Source: an uncultured Porphyromonadaceae bacterium (GTDB taxonomy: Bacteria; Bacteroidota; Bacteroidia; Bacteroidales; Paludibacteraceae). From it: a stretch of 42,565 nucleotides of DNA. How positions within the stretch are numbered: the first letter of the stretch is position 1; the number at the start of each line of letters is the position of its first letter. The position numbers and the translations under genes are program-made. Where the stretch lies: positions 1 through 42,565 of the forward strand of contig CASEAJ010000078.1 of NCBI GenBank assembly GCA_949285425.1. Reading direction: 5' to 3'. Positions 15,637-24,900 of the stretch are shown piece after piece. The notes beneath the pieces are model-generated. The model worked only from the letters and a program-made list of their open reading frames with translations, made no database searches and was not told where the DNA came from.

Positions 15637-17781
15637 TTATGCCATGACAAAATCAAGTTGTTTCTTGTCCAGGTTGGCTTTGGCTATCTTGACTCTCATT
15701 TCATCGCCCAGCTGGTATTTCTTGTGGTAGCGCCGGCCAACGAGGCAGTAGTTCTTTTCGTCAAACGAATAATAGTCATCGTCGAGGTCGCGGATAGGAA
15801 TCATGCCCTCGCACTTGTTCTCGGTCAGTTCTACATAAATGCCCCATTCGGTAATGCCCGAAATGACTCCGTCGAATACTTCTCCGAGATGTTCACTCAT
15901 GAATTCCACCTGTTTGTACTTGATGGAGGCGCGTTCGGCGTTGGCGGCCAGCTGTTCCATGTCCGAACTGTGTTTGCAGTATTCTTCCCATTCCTGCTTG
16001 TTGACGCTGTTCCCTCCTTCGGCGTAGCGTGCCAGCAGGCGGTGTACCATCATGTCGGGGTAACGGCGTATGGGTGATGTGAAGTGGGTATAATAATCGA
16101 ACGCCAGTCCGTAGTGCCCCATGTTGGTGGTGGAGTAGATGGCTTTGGCCATGGAGCGGATGGCCAGTGTTTCGATGAGGTTCTGCTCTTTCTTGCCCTG
16201 TACGTTGTCCAACAGCCGGTTGATGGATTTTGACACATCGCTTTTCTTGCCGTTGGTCTTGAGGTAATAGCCGAAACGTTTGATGAATTCGGAGAAATTG
16301 TTCAGCTTGTCCGGATTGGGAACATCGTGAATGCGGTAGACGAAGGTTTTCGCACGTTTGCCCCGTCCGGGTTTCCCAATGTGTGTGGCGACGGTTTTGT
16401 TGGCCAGCAGCATGAATTCTTCCACCAGTTTGTTGGCATCTTTCGCTTCCTTGAAGAACACGCTGATGGGCTTGCCGTTTTCATCAATCTCGAAGCGGAC
16501 TTCCACCCGGTCGAATGCGATGGAGCCGTTGGCGAAACGGCGTTGGCGAAGTTTCTTGGCCAGCCGGTCGAGGGCGAGCACTTCTTCCTTGAAGTCGCCT
16601 TCGCCGGTTTCGATAATCTGTTGTGCCTCTTCGTATGTAAAGCGCCGGTTGCTGCGGGTCACGGTGCGGGCAATGTCATAATGCAGCACTTCGGCCTCGT
16701 CGTTCATCTGGAAGAGGACGGAATAGGTCAGTTTGTCTTCATCGGGCCGCAGCGAGCAGATGCCGTTCGACAGATGTTCGGGCAACATGGGGATGGTGCG
16801 GTCGACAAGATAGACCGAGGTGGCCCGTCGGTAGGCTTCCTGCTCTATGATGCTGCCGGGACGTACATAGTGAGTCACGTCGGCTATGTGTACACCCACT
16901 TCCCACAGGTTGTTGTCGAGGCGCCGCACGGAGAGTGCATCGTCAAAGTCCTTGGCATCGCGCGGGTCAATGGTCATGGTGGTCACGTTGCGCAGGTCGA
17001 TGCGTTTGGCCACCTCTTCGGGCGTGATACCGGCATCTATTTTGGCGGCTTCGGCCTCTACGTCGGCCGGATAGGCATAAGGCAGTCCGAACTCGGCGAG
17101 TATGGCGTGCATTTCGGTGTTGTTGTTGCCTTTGTCTCCCAATATGTCGATGACTTCACCAATCGGGTTCTTGCCTTTTTCTTCCCACGAAACGATTTTC
17201 ACAACGGCCTTCTGTCCGTTTTTACCTCCCTTCAGCTTGTCCTTCGGGATGAATATGTCGCTGTTCATGACCCGGTTGTCAAGTATGAGGAAAGCATAGC
17301 TTGGCGACACATCGAGCACTCCGACAAACGTGTCTTTCGAACGTTGCAGAATCTCGATGACTTCTCCTTCAGGTTCTTGTCCGCGCCGGTGGGCGAAAAG
17401 GAACACTTTGGCCCGGTCGCCGCTCAGGGCGTGGCGGGTTTTGCGTTCGGGGATGAATATGGGTTCGCCTTCGTCATCGGGCAGCAAATACATTTTCACG
17501 CCGTGACGTTCGATGGTACCGGTGATATACCCTCCGCGTGGATTGAGTTTGTATTTGCCCCGCGACACACGTATGATGAAGTCTTCGTCGCACAGTTCGA
17601 GCATGATTTCGCCGATGAGCAGGCGTTGCGAGTCCGACTTGATTCCCAGCACGGAGGACATTTGCTTGTAGTTGAATGTCTTGTCGTGATTGTTGTTGAA
17701 TACATCAATCATGCGTTGGGCAAGTTCCCGTTTGCTTATGCGTTGGGAGGAAGACGGAGTTTTCTTTTTGTTTCGTGACAT
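15637..17781 (-). CDS. rnr: Ribonuclease R
   Basis: A 714-residue 3'-5' exoribonuclease that degrades structured RNA. Order: basic N-terminus with a winged-helix segment (KRELAQRMIDVF, about 20-90), cold-shock domains (about 90-240), the RNB catalytic domain beginning near residue 255 with the metal-binding series TIDPRDAKDFDDALSV, then TSPIRRYPDMMVHRLLA near the end of RNB, and a C-terminal S1 domain (GVISGITEWGIYVELTENKCEG). The ATG at 17781 is chosen because a TATCTTTG -7 box at 17812-17805 lies just upstream; the longer in-frame start at 17892 would precede that box. A 483-residue antisense ORF in the same place is a shadow. Confidence 0.93.
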   Translation of the reverse strand: MSRNKKKTPSSSQRISKRELAQRMIDVFNNNHDKTFNYKQMSSVLGIKSDSQRLLIGEIMLELCDEDFIIRVSRGKYKLNPRGGYITGTIERHGVKMYLLPDDEGEPIFIPERKTRHALSGDRAKVFLFAHRRGQEPEGEVIEILQRSKDTFVGVLDVSPSYAFLILDNRVMNSDIFIPKDKLKGGKNGQKAVVKIVSWEEKGKNPIGEVIDILGDKGNNNTEMHAILAEFGLPYAYPADVEAEAAKIDAGITPEEVAKRIDLRNVTTMTIDPRDAKDFDDALSVRRLDNNLWEVGVHIADVTHYVRPGSIIEQEAYRRATSVYLVDRTIPMLPEHLSNGICSLRPDEDKLTYSVLFQMNDEAEVLHYDIARTVTRSNRRFTYEEAQQIIETGEGDFKEEVLALDRLAKKLRQRRFANGSIAFDRVEVRFEIDENGKPISVFFKEAKDANKLVEEFMLLANKTVATHIGKPGRGKRAKTFVYRIHDVPNPDKLNNFSEFIKRFGYYLKTNGKKSDVSKSINRLLDNVQGKKEQNLIETLAIRSMAKAIYSTTNMGHYGLAFDYYTHFTSPIRRYPDMMVHRLLARYAEGGNSVNKQEWEEYCKHSSDMEQLAANAERASIKYKQVEFMSEHLGEVFDGVISGITEWGIYVELTENKCEGMIPIRDLDDDYYSFDEKNYCLVGRRYHKKYQLGDEMRVKIAKANLDKKQLDFVMA

Positions 17782-17804
17782 AATGAACCTTTTGTTTTGT
17801 AGTG

Positions 17805-17952
17805 CAAAGATAGTGCAAGTGAGCGCAAAATCCATCAAGCTTGCTTGAATGGTTTTGCCGAGCGCCGCCTGTCTTATCCAAAGATAGTGCAAGTGAGCGC
17901 AAAATCCATCGAGCTTGCTTGGATGGTTTTGCCGGGTGCCGCCTTATCTTAT
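17805..17952 (-). repeat. Two tandem 74-bp promoter-bearing repeats, subfamily A (rnr promoter)
   Basis: Unit 1 is 17805-17878 and unit 2 is 17879-17952; on the plus strand both begin CAAAGATAGTGCAAGTGAGC and differ at only a handful of positions. Each contains a hairpin around ATCAAGC..GCTTGAAT (unit 1) or ATCGAGC..GCTTGGAT (unit 2) and the segment GGTTTTGCCG. Each minus-strand reading ends in TATCTTTG, so two -7 boxes 74 bp apart face rnr. Related single copies lie before gldE and pdxB. Confidence 0.82.
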
Positions 17953-18098
17953 CTAAAACATATAACAAAATTGTGCGGTGAAAGTTCTTTGCCTCTTGAA
18001 AAAGCATGTCCGGGGATGATGGACGGAAACCGTTTTGCCCATTCGTGAGTGTCCGTTAGCTGTTTTTCCTGCACCGGTTTGTCTTTCTGCCGGCGAAT
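17953..18098. other. Unannotated part of the rnr-nucleoside hydrolase intergenic region
   Basis: This lies between the tandem repeat and the palindrome array. No coding sequence, strong hairpin or promoter box was recognised. Confidence 0.35.
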
Positions 18099-18196
18099 AT
18101 TCTACGACCCACTATAGTGAGTTGTATAACCCACAGTAGTGAGTTATATAACCCACTATAATGAGTTGTACAACTCACTATAGTGGGTCGTAGAAT
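18099..18196. repeat. 98-bp array of four 18-bp palindromes (element 2)
   Basis: Flanked by ATTCTAC and GTAGAAT. Four 18-bp units start at 18106, 18128, 18150 and 18172, an exact 22-bp pitch with 4-bp spacers GTAT, ATAT and GTAC. Units include GACCCACTATAGTGAGTT and AACTCACTATAGTGGGTC. The outer 28 bp on each side are perfect inverted repeats of each other. Neighbouring half-sites also pair across spacers (GAGTTGTACAACTC is a perfect 14-bp palindrome). It lies between divergent rnr and the nucleoside hydrolase. Function is unknown. Confidence 0.9.
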
Positions 18197-18399
18197 TTGT
18201 ACTGATAAAGAGCAAAACATGAGCCGTCAGCACAGGGAAAGCATACGCTTGTGCGCTTGATTTTCTCCGTTTGGCCGGACCTGCCGGAAGAAACATGCTG
18301 CGAAAACGGGCCGTGTTGAAGTATTTTGCTTACCTTTACACGCAGAAGACGTGTTCTTGTCATGACCGGCAAATGAACTTAAAAAATAAATAGATGATT

Positions 18400-18474
18400 A
18401 TGAGAAAACACATGTTTTTTGCACTTCTGTTGTGTGTGTGCTTCAATGGCACAGGTAAGGAAAGTATGGATTGA
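18400..18474 (+). other. Out-of-frame signal-peptide ORF of the nucleoside hydrolase
   Basis: This 24-codon frame encodes MRKHMFFALLLCVCFNGTGK and then soon stops. Its first half is a good Sec signal peptide. The downstream hydrolase is in the +1 frame. Adding one TG unit to the (TG)5 tract at 18431-18440 would fuse the frames to give a signal peptide ending CASMA followed by QVRKVWIDAD. ATG codons at 18394 and 18412 are in the same frame. Confidence 0.75.
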
Positions 18475-19327
18475 TGCCGATACGGGAAATGAAATAGACG
18501 ATGTCTATGCCATAGCCCGCCTGCTTCACGAACCGGGAGTCGATGTCGTGGGGTTGAGTTCGGCCCATTTCAACAATCCGGATTTGCTCGTTTATGAAAA
18601 GTGGAACCAGTATGACACGGAGCATATATCGACGATTGAAATCAGCCAGCGGTTGAATGAAGGTATATTGGAGGCGGCCGGCCGGAAGGATATTCCGTGT
18701 GTGGAAGGAGCCGACAGACAGATAGGGCGTGCCTGGGGAGGCTTCCAGCCCCGGCCTTCGGAAGCGGTGACCCGTCTGGTCGATTGCATCCATTCGTTGC
18801 CGCAGGGCGAACGGCTTGATGTCATTTGCCTGGGCGCGTTGACCAATCTGGCCTCGGCGGTCATACTGCATCCGGACATTGTTCCCCGCATACGCTGTTA
18901 CATGTTGGGGGCGCAATATGATGCAAAGAAAGGGGTGTGGAACAAGAACGAGTTCAACATACGCAATGACCTGAATGCTTTCGATTATCTGTTAGGGATG
19001 GACTCCATTTCCCTGTACGTTATGCCGATAACTACGGCCTTGCCCTATCGGTTTGAGAAGGAAGACACGTTCAAGCGTCTGTCCCGCCAGCCGCAAGCCC
19101 TGCACCGGGTGCTGCAAAATCGTTGGGAGGAAACAGAGGCAACCAGTATGGTCCGGGTGTTTTGGGACCTGGCGCTGGTCGAAGCCTACCTTCACCCGGA
19201 CTTCTCGACCTTGGAAGAACGCCCGGTGCCTCCGGAAAATGGCAGTCACGGGGTTCAGGTGTATGTGGGCATAGAAGCCCGACGTCTGTTCGACGATTTC
19301 TGGAATTACATGGATGCACTGAAGTGA
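18446..19327 (+). CDS. Nucleoside hydrolase (IU-NH family), signal peptide detached by a frameshift
   Basis: A protein of 293 residues from the internal ATG, a member of the inosine-uridine nucleoside hydrolase superfamily that splits N-glycosidic bonds of ribonucleosides. The N-terminal metal-binding segment is WIDADTGNEIDDVYAIARLL, a variant of DxDxGxDD; later come GLSSAHFNNPDL, ICLGALTNLASAV (about 132-144) and NEFNIRNDLNAFDYLL (about 173-188). Related Bacteroidetes proteins are usually exported. Here a clear signal peptide starts at 18400 but sits one frame away, separated at a (TG)5 tract, so as written only a cytoplasmic form could be made. The gene may be phase-variable, a fresh pseudogene, or affected by a sequencing error. 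A MITE-like element begins 14 bp after the stop. Confidence 0.8.
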   Translation: MAQVRKVWIDADTGNEIDDVYAIARLLHEPGVDVVGLSSAHFNNPDLLVYEKWNQYDTEHISTIEISQRLNEGILEAAGRKDIPCVEGADRQIGRAWGGFQPRPSEAVTRLVDCIHSLPQGERLDVICLGALTNLASAVILHPDIVPRIRCYMLGAQYDAKKGVWNKNEFNIRNDLNAFDYLLGMDSISLYVMPITTALPYRFEKEDTFKRLSRQPQALHRVLQNRWEETEATSMVRVFWDLALVEAYLHPDFSTLEERPVPPENGSHGVQVYVGIEARRLFDDFWNYMDALK

Positions 19328-19340
19328 TGCGTTGAAGTGC

Positions 19341-19778
19341 CAGGGAAAACGCATTATAACATGTGGCCATGAACGCTCAAAAGAACAAACGATAGCTCCA
19401 GTTTCTCAACTGAATTTTTTAGACTAAGTGGCTCAATATACGGTGCATTTTTCCCCGCCTTGTCCGGTGAGCCGGAAAATCGGCCTGTAGAAGCCGACCG
19501 AAGGCCTGTTGTTTGAGCGAAGCGAGTTCAGGCATTCAGGCTTCGCAAGGACGGGTTTTTCCGTGCGAAGCGGGCACAGCGGCGGCGTTCTTTGCTTCGT
19601 TTCTTTCGCTGCAGAAAGAATTTCCCAATAAGCGAGGGCAGAGGGCAAACTTGTTTGCACTATGCCGAGCGTGAGGGAAAGGCGCGAAGCGAAAGAAGTC
19701 GGGGTCGCAGGGGCGGACAGCCCCTTTGCGGCCAGCCTTATTCGTCAAAAGACACGTTTTATAATGCGTTTTCCCTGT
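19341..19778. mobile_element. 438-bp MITE-like element with terminal inverted repeats and 9-bp target duplication
   Basis: The left end CAGGGAAAACGCATTATAAC (19341-) and the right end, which on the minus strand reads CAGGGAAAACGCATTATAAA (19777-19758), are inverted repeats of about 25 bp with a few differences. The element is flanked by direct repeats TTGAAGTGC (19332-19340 and 19779-19787), a likely target-site duplication. The interior (about 19500-19740) is GC-rich with repeated GCGAAGCG motifs and no intact ORF, so it needs a transposase in trans. The first 115 bp recur at 255-367. Confidence 0.8.
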
Positions 19779-19786
19779 TTGAAGTG

Positions 19787-19813
19787 CACCCGGCGGCAAA
19801 ACCGGTCCGGGTG
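19787..19813 (+). terminator. Hairpin downstream of nucleoside hydrolase/MITE
   Basis: CACCCGG (19787-19793) pairs with CCGGGTG (19807-19813). There is no T-run, so termination is uncertain. Before the MITE inserted it would have lain about 22 bp after the hydrolase stop. Confidence 0.4.
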
Positions 19814-19869
19814 TGTGCATGTGCGATTGCTTTGAAAAAAAGCGGCTTGTAACTTGTAAGTATTTTTTC

Positions 19870-19877
19870 TACCTTTG
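19870..19877 (+). promoter_or_regulatory. -7 promoter box of proS
   Basis: TACCTTTG matches TAnnTTTG and lies 22 nt before the proS ATG. It excludes the longer in-frame start at 19813. Confidence 0.65.
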
Positions 19878-19899
19878 CAGGCTGAAAACGAACAACATT

Positions 19900-21381
19900 A
19901 TGGCAAAAGAACTGAAAGAACTGACTCCACGGAGCGAAAACTATTCGCAGTGGTATAACGACCTTGTAATCAAGGCCGACATGGCAGAAAATTCTGCTGT
20001 ACGCGGTTGCATGGTAATCAAGCCCTACGGGTATTCCATTTGGGAAAAAATGCACGATGAACTGGACCGTATGTTTAAGGAAACCGGACATTCGAACGCC
20101 TATTTCCCGTTGTTTATCCCGAAATCGTTCTTGAGCCGCGAAGCCGACCATGTGGAAGGCTTTGCCAAGGAATGTGCCGTGGTGACACATTATCGCTTGA
20201 AAACGGACCCGGAAGGGAAAGGGGTGGTAGTGGATCCGGCTGCCAAACTCGAAGAAGAACTCATTGTGCGTCCGACCTCGGAAACCATCATTTGGAATAC
20301 ATATAAAAACTGGATACAGTCGTACCGTGACCTGCCCATTCTGTGTAACCAGTGGGCAAACGTAGTGCGTTGGGAAATGCGTACGCGCCTGTTCCTCCGC
20401 ACGGCCGAATTCCTGTGGCAGGAAGGTCACACCGCTCATGCCACCGAGCAGGAAGCCATAGAGGAAACGGAACGCATGCTTAACGTATATGCCGACTTCG
20501 TGGAAAACTTCATGGCCATACCGGTTGTCAAAGGTATCAAGTCGCCGAACGAACGTTTTGCCGGAGCGGTGGAAACGTATTGCATCGAAGCCATGATGCA
20601 GGACGGAAAAGCATTGCAGGCCGGCACGTCCCACTTCCTCGGACAAAACTTCGCCAAGGCGTTCGACGTGACGTTCATCAACAAAGACAATAAGCCTGAA
20701 TATGTATGGGCAACTTCATGGGGCGTGTCAACCCGTCTTATCGGTGCGCTTATCATGACCCACTCGGACGACAACGGATTGGTGCTGCCTCCGAAACTGG
20801 CACCGTTCCAGGTGGTGATTGTCCCCATTTACAAGACTGCGGAACAGCTGGCACAGATTTCCGAAAAGGTTGACCAGATAGTGGCTGCCTTGCGTGCCCG
20901 CGGCATCAGTGTGAAGTTTGACAACAACGATACGAAGAAACCGGGCTGGAAGTTTGCCGAATATGAATTGAAAGGTGTGCCTGTGCGTCTGGCCTTAGGT
21001 GCACGCGACCTGGAAAACGGCACGGTAGAAGTGGCCCGCCGTGACACGTTGACCAAGGAAACTGTATCGCTTGAAGGCATTGATGCCTATGTGGCCGATT
21101 TGCTCGAAGCCATTCAGAAGAACATCTTCAAGAAGGCGGCCGATTACCGTGCGGCCAATACACGCGAAGTGAACAGCTATGAAGAGTTCAAGGTGGAAAT
21201 AGAGAAGGGTGGTTTCTTGTTGGCCCACTGGGACGGCACTCCTGAAACGGAGGAACTCATTAAAGCCGAAACGAAAGCAACCATCCGTTGCATTCCGCTC
21301 GAAGGAGACAAGACACCGGGCCGTTGCATGGTGACCGGCAAGCCTTCGAAACAGCGTGTGATATTTGCACGTTCGTATTGA
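19900..21381 (+). CDS. proS: Prolyl-tRNA synthetase (short, archaeal/eukaryote-type)
   Basis: A 493-residue class II aminoacyl-tRNA synthetase charging tRNA-Pro. Motif 2 appears as [21 protein letters not shown] preceded by RPTSETIIW, followed by EGHTAHAT; motif 3 is in the [15 protein letters not shown] segment. An anticodon-binding domain follows ([12 protein letters not shown], about residues 300-310), then a C-terminal zinc-binding-type extension ending in RVIFARSY. It lacks the editing insertion of the long bacterial ProRS, as expected for Bacteroidetes. The ATG at 19900 follows a TACCTTTG box. A shared terminator separates it from convergent trxA. Confidence 0.94.
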   Translation: MAKELKELTPRSENYSQWYNDLVIKADMAENSAVRGCMVIKPYGYSIWEKMHDELDRMFKETGHSNAYFPLFIPKSFLSREADHVEGFAKECAVVTHYRLKTDPEGKGVVVDPAAKLEEELIVRPTSETIIWNTYKNWIQSYRDLPILCNQWANVVRWEMRTRLFLRTAEFLWQEGHTAHATEQEAIEETERMLNVYADFVENFMAIPVVKGIKSPNERFAGAVETYCIEAMMQDGKALQAGTSHFLGQNFAKAFDVTFINKDNKPEYVWATSWGVSTRLIGALIMTHSDDNGLVLPPKLAPFQVVIVPIYKTAEQLAQISEKVDQIVAALRARGISVKFDNNDTKKPGWKFAEYELKGVPVRLALGARDLENGTVEVARRDTLTKETVSLEGIDAYVADLLEAIQKNIFKKAADYRAANTREVNSYEEFKVEIEKGGFLLAHWDGTPETEELIKAETKATIRCIPLEGDKTPGRCMVTGKPSKQRVIFARSY

Positions 21382-21405
21382 TAGAAGTAAAGGTGAATGT
21401 ATCAA

Positions 21406-21453
21406 AAAAGAAAGCGGGAAGGATTCCGATTGGAATCCTTCCCGCTTTCTTTT
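21406..21453. terminator. Bidirectional terminator between proS and trxA
   Basis: AAAGAAAGCGGGAAGGATTCC pairs with its exact complement across a 4-nt loop (GATT), with A-rich and T-rich flanks usable in both directions. It sits between convergent genes. Confidence 0.92.
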
Positions 21454-21476
21454 AATGTCTTGTGCCAGGAAGTCGT

Positions 21477-21791
21477 TTACAGCAAGGCCTTGACTTTTTC
21501 TTCCAGTACGGCTTTTTGTGCGGCGCCTACCATTTTGTCCACCAGCTGGCCGTTTTTGAAGAAGAGCAAAGTCGGAATGCTGCGTATGCCGTATTCATCG
21601 GGGGTGTCCGTGTTTTCATCGACGTTCATTTTGCCGATAGCCACTTTCCCTTCGTATTCTTTGGCTAGTTCTTCCACTACAGGTGCTATCATTCGGCACG
21701 GGCCGCACCACTCTGCCCAAAAGTCGACCACCACCGGTTTGTCACCGGCAAGATAGTCTTTCAAGTTGCTGTCTGTAAATTCTAATGCCAT
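21477..21791 (-). CDS. trxA: Thioredoxin
   Basis: A 104-residue thioredoxin that reduces protein disulfides in the cytoplasm. The active site WCGPC lies in [17 protein letters not shown] (about residues 22-38); the cis-proline region is [13 protein letters not shown] (about 73-85). It has no signal peptide and the classic length of about 105 residues. It is 148 bp downstream of dnaE on the same strand; its own promoter is possible, since the minus strand of the gap contains the imperfect box TTTACTTTGC. Confidence 0.94.
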   Translation of the reverse strand: MALEFTDSNLKDYLAGDKPVVVDFWAEWCGPCRMIAPVVEELAKEYEGKVAIGKMNVDENTDTPDEYGIRSIPTLLFFKNGQLVDKMVGAAQKAVLEEKVKALL

Positions 21792-21939
21792 AATCTTTTT
21801 ATGTTTTTAAACGTTCATATTCAATTCTCTATCTCTTTTAAGAGATTCTTTATTGTCCATGCAAAGTAAAGGAACTAAAGCGGATAAATCAATAAAAACC
21901 GGAAGAAGTTTTCAACAAAACCGGCATCCGGCTGTGTGT

Positions 21940-24900
21940 CTATGATTTTACTTCCATGTTCAATAAGGTCCCGCTGTTCCGTGCATCTTTCAGCAGACTG
22001 TACATGTCCTTGTTCATCTCGAAACGGTGCTGGCGGGAGAACAGCATGACTTTGTCCGACGAGTCGTCGTCCAGCACTTCCACGTACAGGTTTGTGTTGC
22101 CTTTGTTCTTTTTCACCGTGCGGGTCAGCTTGTCGACAAAGTCATCCGAAAGCATTTGCAGTGACACGCTGAGTACAATGCTTTTCAGAAACTTGGCCTT
22201 TATTTCGCCCAGTTCATCAATGTGCTGTATTTTGAATTCCCATTCCTTAGGTGCGTTGGGGTCTGTATTCTCTTTTCTGTATTTGTAGTCGGCGCCCTTC
22301 TGTTGCACCACCCCCGATACGCATACGTGGTAGTTGGGTATCATGTATTTGCCGAATTCGACGTAATTCTTGCCGAACAGTGCGAATTCATACGGGCCTT
22401 CATAGTCTTCGATGGTGAAAATGCCGTATGGATTTCCCGCCTTCGATGTCCCGTTGCGGACGGAAGTAATCAGCCCTCCAACTTTGATGAGCGAGCGGCC
22501 CTTGATGGCTTCCAGGTCTTTCAGTTCGGTTGTGGTGGTATTGCACAGATGTTTCATTTCGAATTCGTATTCATCCAGCGGGTGTGATGAAAGGTACATG
22601 CCAATGAGGTCACGTTCCTTGTTGAGCCGCTCTATGGCCGGCCATTCCGGAACGTGGGGAATTTCCGGCTTGGCAATTTCTACCGCATCCGTGTCGCCGA
22701 ACAGCGAACTGGAGGCCATGGCCTTGTCGGTTTGGTATTTGTTGCCGTAGCGGACGATGGACTCCAGCACGTTTTCGCCTTTGCTGTTTTCTGCGAAAAG
22801 CTGTTCTCGGCGCACATCTCCCAGACTGTCGAATGCACCGGAGAGGGCCAGACTTTCGATGGTTTTCTTGTTGCAGGCGGTGAGGTTGACCCGTTCGATG
22901 AAGTCGAATATGCTCAGGAAACGCCCGTTCTTCTCGCGTTCCTTGACAAGGGCCAGTACGGCTCCTTCGCCGACTCCCTTGATGCCGCCCAACCCGAAGC
23001 GGATGTTCCCATCGGTGTTTACGGTGAAGTTCAGGTCACTTTCGTTGACATCCGGTCCCAGCACCTTCATGCCCATGTTCTTGCATTCGTCCATGAATTT
23101 GCTTACTTCACCTATGTCGTCCTTGTTGCGCGTCAAGTTGGCAGCCATGAACTCGGCCGGATAATGGGCTTTCAGATAAGCGGTCTGGTAGGCCACCCAC
23201 GAGTAGCATGTGGCATGCGACTTGTTGAAGGCGTACGATGCGAATTTTTCCCAGTCGCCCCATATCTTTTCCAGCACTTTCGGGTCGTGACCTTTTTTCG
23301 TGCCCCGGCTGATGAAGTCGGGTTTCATGTGGTCTAGTTTGTCGCGCAGCTTCTTCCCCATGGCTTTACGCAGGGTGTCCGATTCGCCTCGTGTGAAATC
23401 GGCCAGCAGGCGAGACAGCAACATGACCTGTTCCTGATATACGGTGATGCCATAAGTGTCTTTCAGGTAAAGCTCCATTTCCGGGATGTCATACTCAATC
23501 GGCTCGCGTCCGTGCTTGCGGGCAATGAACTGCGGAATATAGTCCATAGGTCCCGGGCGGTACAAGGCGTTCATGGCAATGAGGTCCTCGAAAGTAGAGG
23601 GCTGCAGTTCGCGCAGATATTTCTGCATGCCGGCCGATTCGAACTGGAACGTGCCTACGGTAGCTCCGGCACTGAACAGTTCGTATGTTTTTCGGTCGTC
23701 TATGGGGATGTGGCTTATGTCAAGATCCTCGCCACGGGCCTTTTTTATGTTGGAAAGAGCCTCTTTTATGATGGAGAGTGTTTTCAGTCCGAGGAAGTCC
23801 ATCTTAATCAGTCCGACCGATTCGATGACCGAGCCCTCATATTGGGTCACCAGTACGTCCTCGTTGCTGCCTTTTTCCTTGGCTGTGCTCAACGGGGCGA
23901 AGTTGGTGAGGTCATCGGCGCCGATGATGACCCCGCAGGCATGCACGCCGGTCTGACGCACGGTGCCTTCAAGCATTTCTGCGTATTTCAGGGTGTCTGA
24001 AATGTTCCGGTCGTTTGACTCACGCGCCATTTGCAGTTCAGGCACATACTTGAAACAGTTTGTCAGGGTGACTTTCGGTATTTTTTTTGTCTTGGGGTCG
24101 GCTTTGTCTTCGCCGAACTTGTCGGGCACCATTTTGGTGAGGGCTGTGACTTCGGGCAGGGGAACTTTCTGCACACGTCCCACGTCCTTGATGGCCGATT
24201 TGGTAGCCATGGTTCCGTAGGTGATGATGTGGGCCACACGTTCTTTCCCGTATTTTTCCGTCACCCATCGCAATACATCGCCGCGTCCGTCATCGTCGAA
24301 GTCGATGTCTATATCGGGCAATGAGATACGGTCGGGGTTGAGGAAACGTTCGAACAGCAAGTCGTATTTCAACGGGTCCACATCGGTGATGGTGAGGCAG
24401 TATGCCACTACCGATCCGGCAGCCGATCCACGTCCGGGTCCTACGGAAACGCCCATTTTGCGGGCGGCACAGATAAAGTCCTGCACAATGAGGAAGTATC
24501 CGGGGAATCCCATGGTCTTCATGATGTACAGTTCGAAAGTGATGCGTTCGCGTATTTCGTCCGTTATTTCCGGGTAGCGTTGGGCGGCTCCTTCCCAGGC
24601 CAGTTTGGTGAGGTAGTCGGCTTCGAGCTTGATGCGGTACAGTTTGTTGTAACCTCCCAACTGCTTTATTTTCTTTTCGGCCGCTTCCTGCGACATGACG
24701 ACTTCGCCTTTTTCGTTGCGGGTGAATTCATCGAACAGCTGTTGTTCGGTGTATTTTTGCCGGTACTCTTCTTCAGTTCCGAATTCGGCGGGAATGTCGA
24801 ACTTAGGCATGAGCGGAGGCGAGTCGATGGAAAACGTCTCCACCTTGTCGGCTATCTCCAGCGTGTTGGCCAGCAGTTCCGGATGGTCGGCGAAGATGGC

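Noticed and set aside
16327..17778. 483-residue open frame on the plus strand
   Set aside because: It lies wholly antisense to RNase R, whose domains and active-site residues are intact; the antisense protein shows no recognisable family.
18099..18196. CRISPR array
   Set aside because: There is no constant repeat with variable spacers of 30 or so bp; units are palindromes separated by 4 bp, and no cas gene is nearby.
19458..19740. Coding region inside the MITE-like element
   Set aside because: Frames here are short, Arg/Cys-rich and overlap on both strands; repeated GCGAAGCG motifs explain the open frames.
19813..19899. N-terminal extension of prolyl-tRNA synthetase
   Set aside because: The TACCTTTG promoter box lies inside this stretch and the family N-terminus begins at the ATG at 19900.
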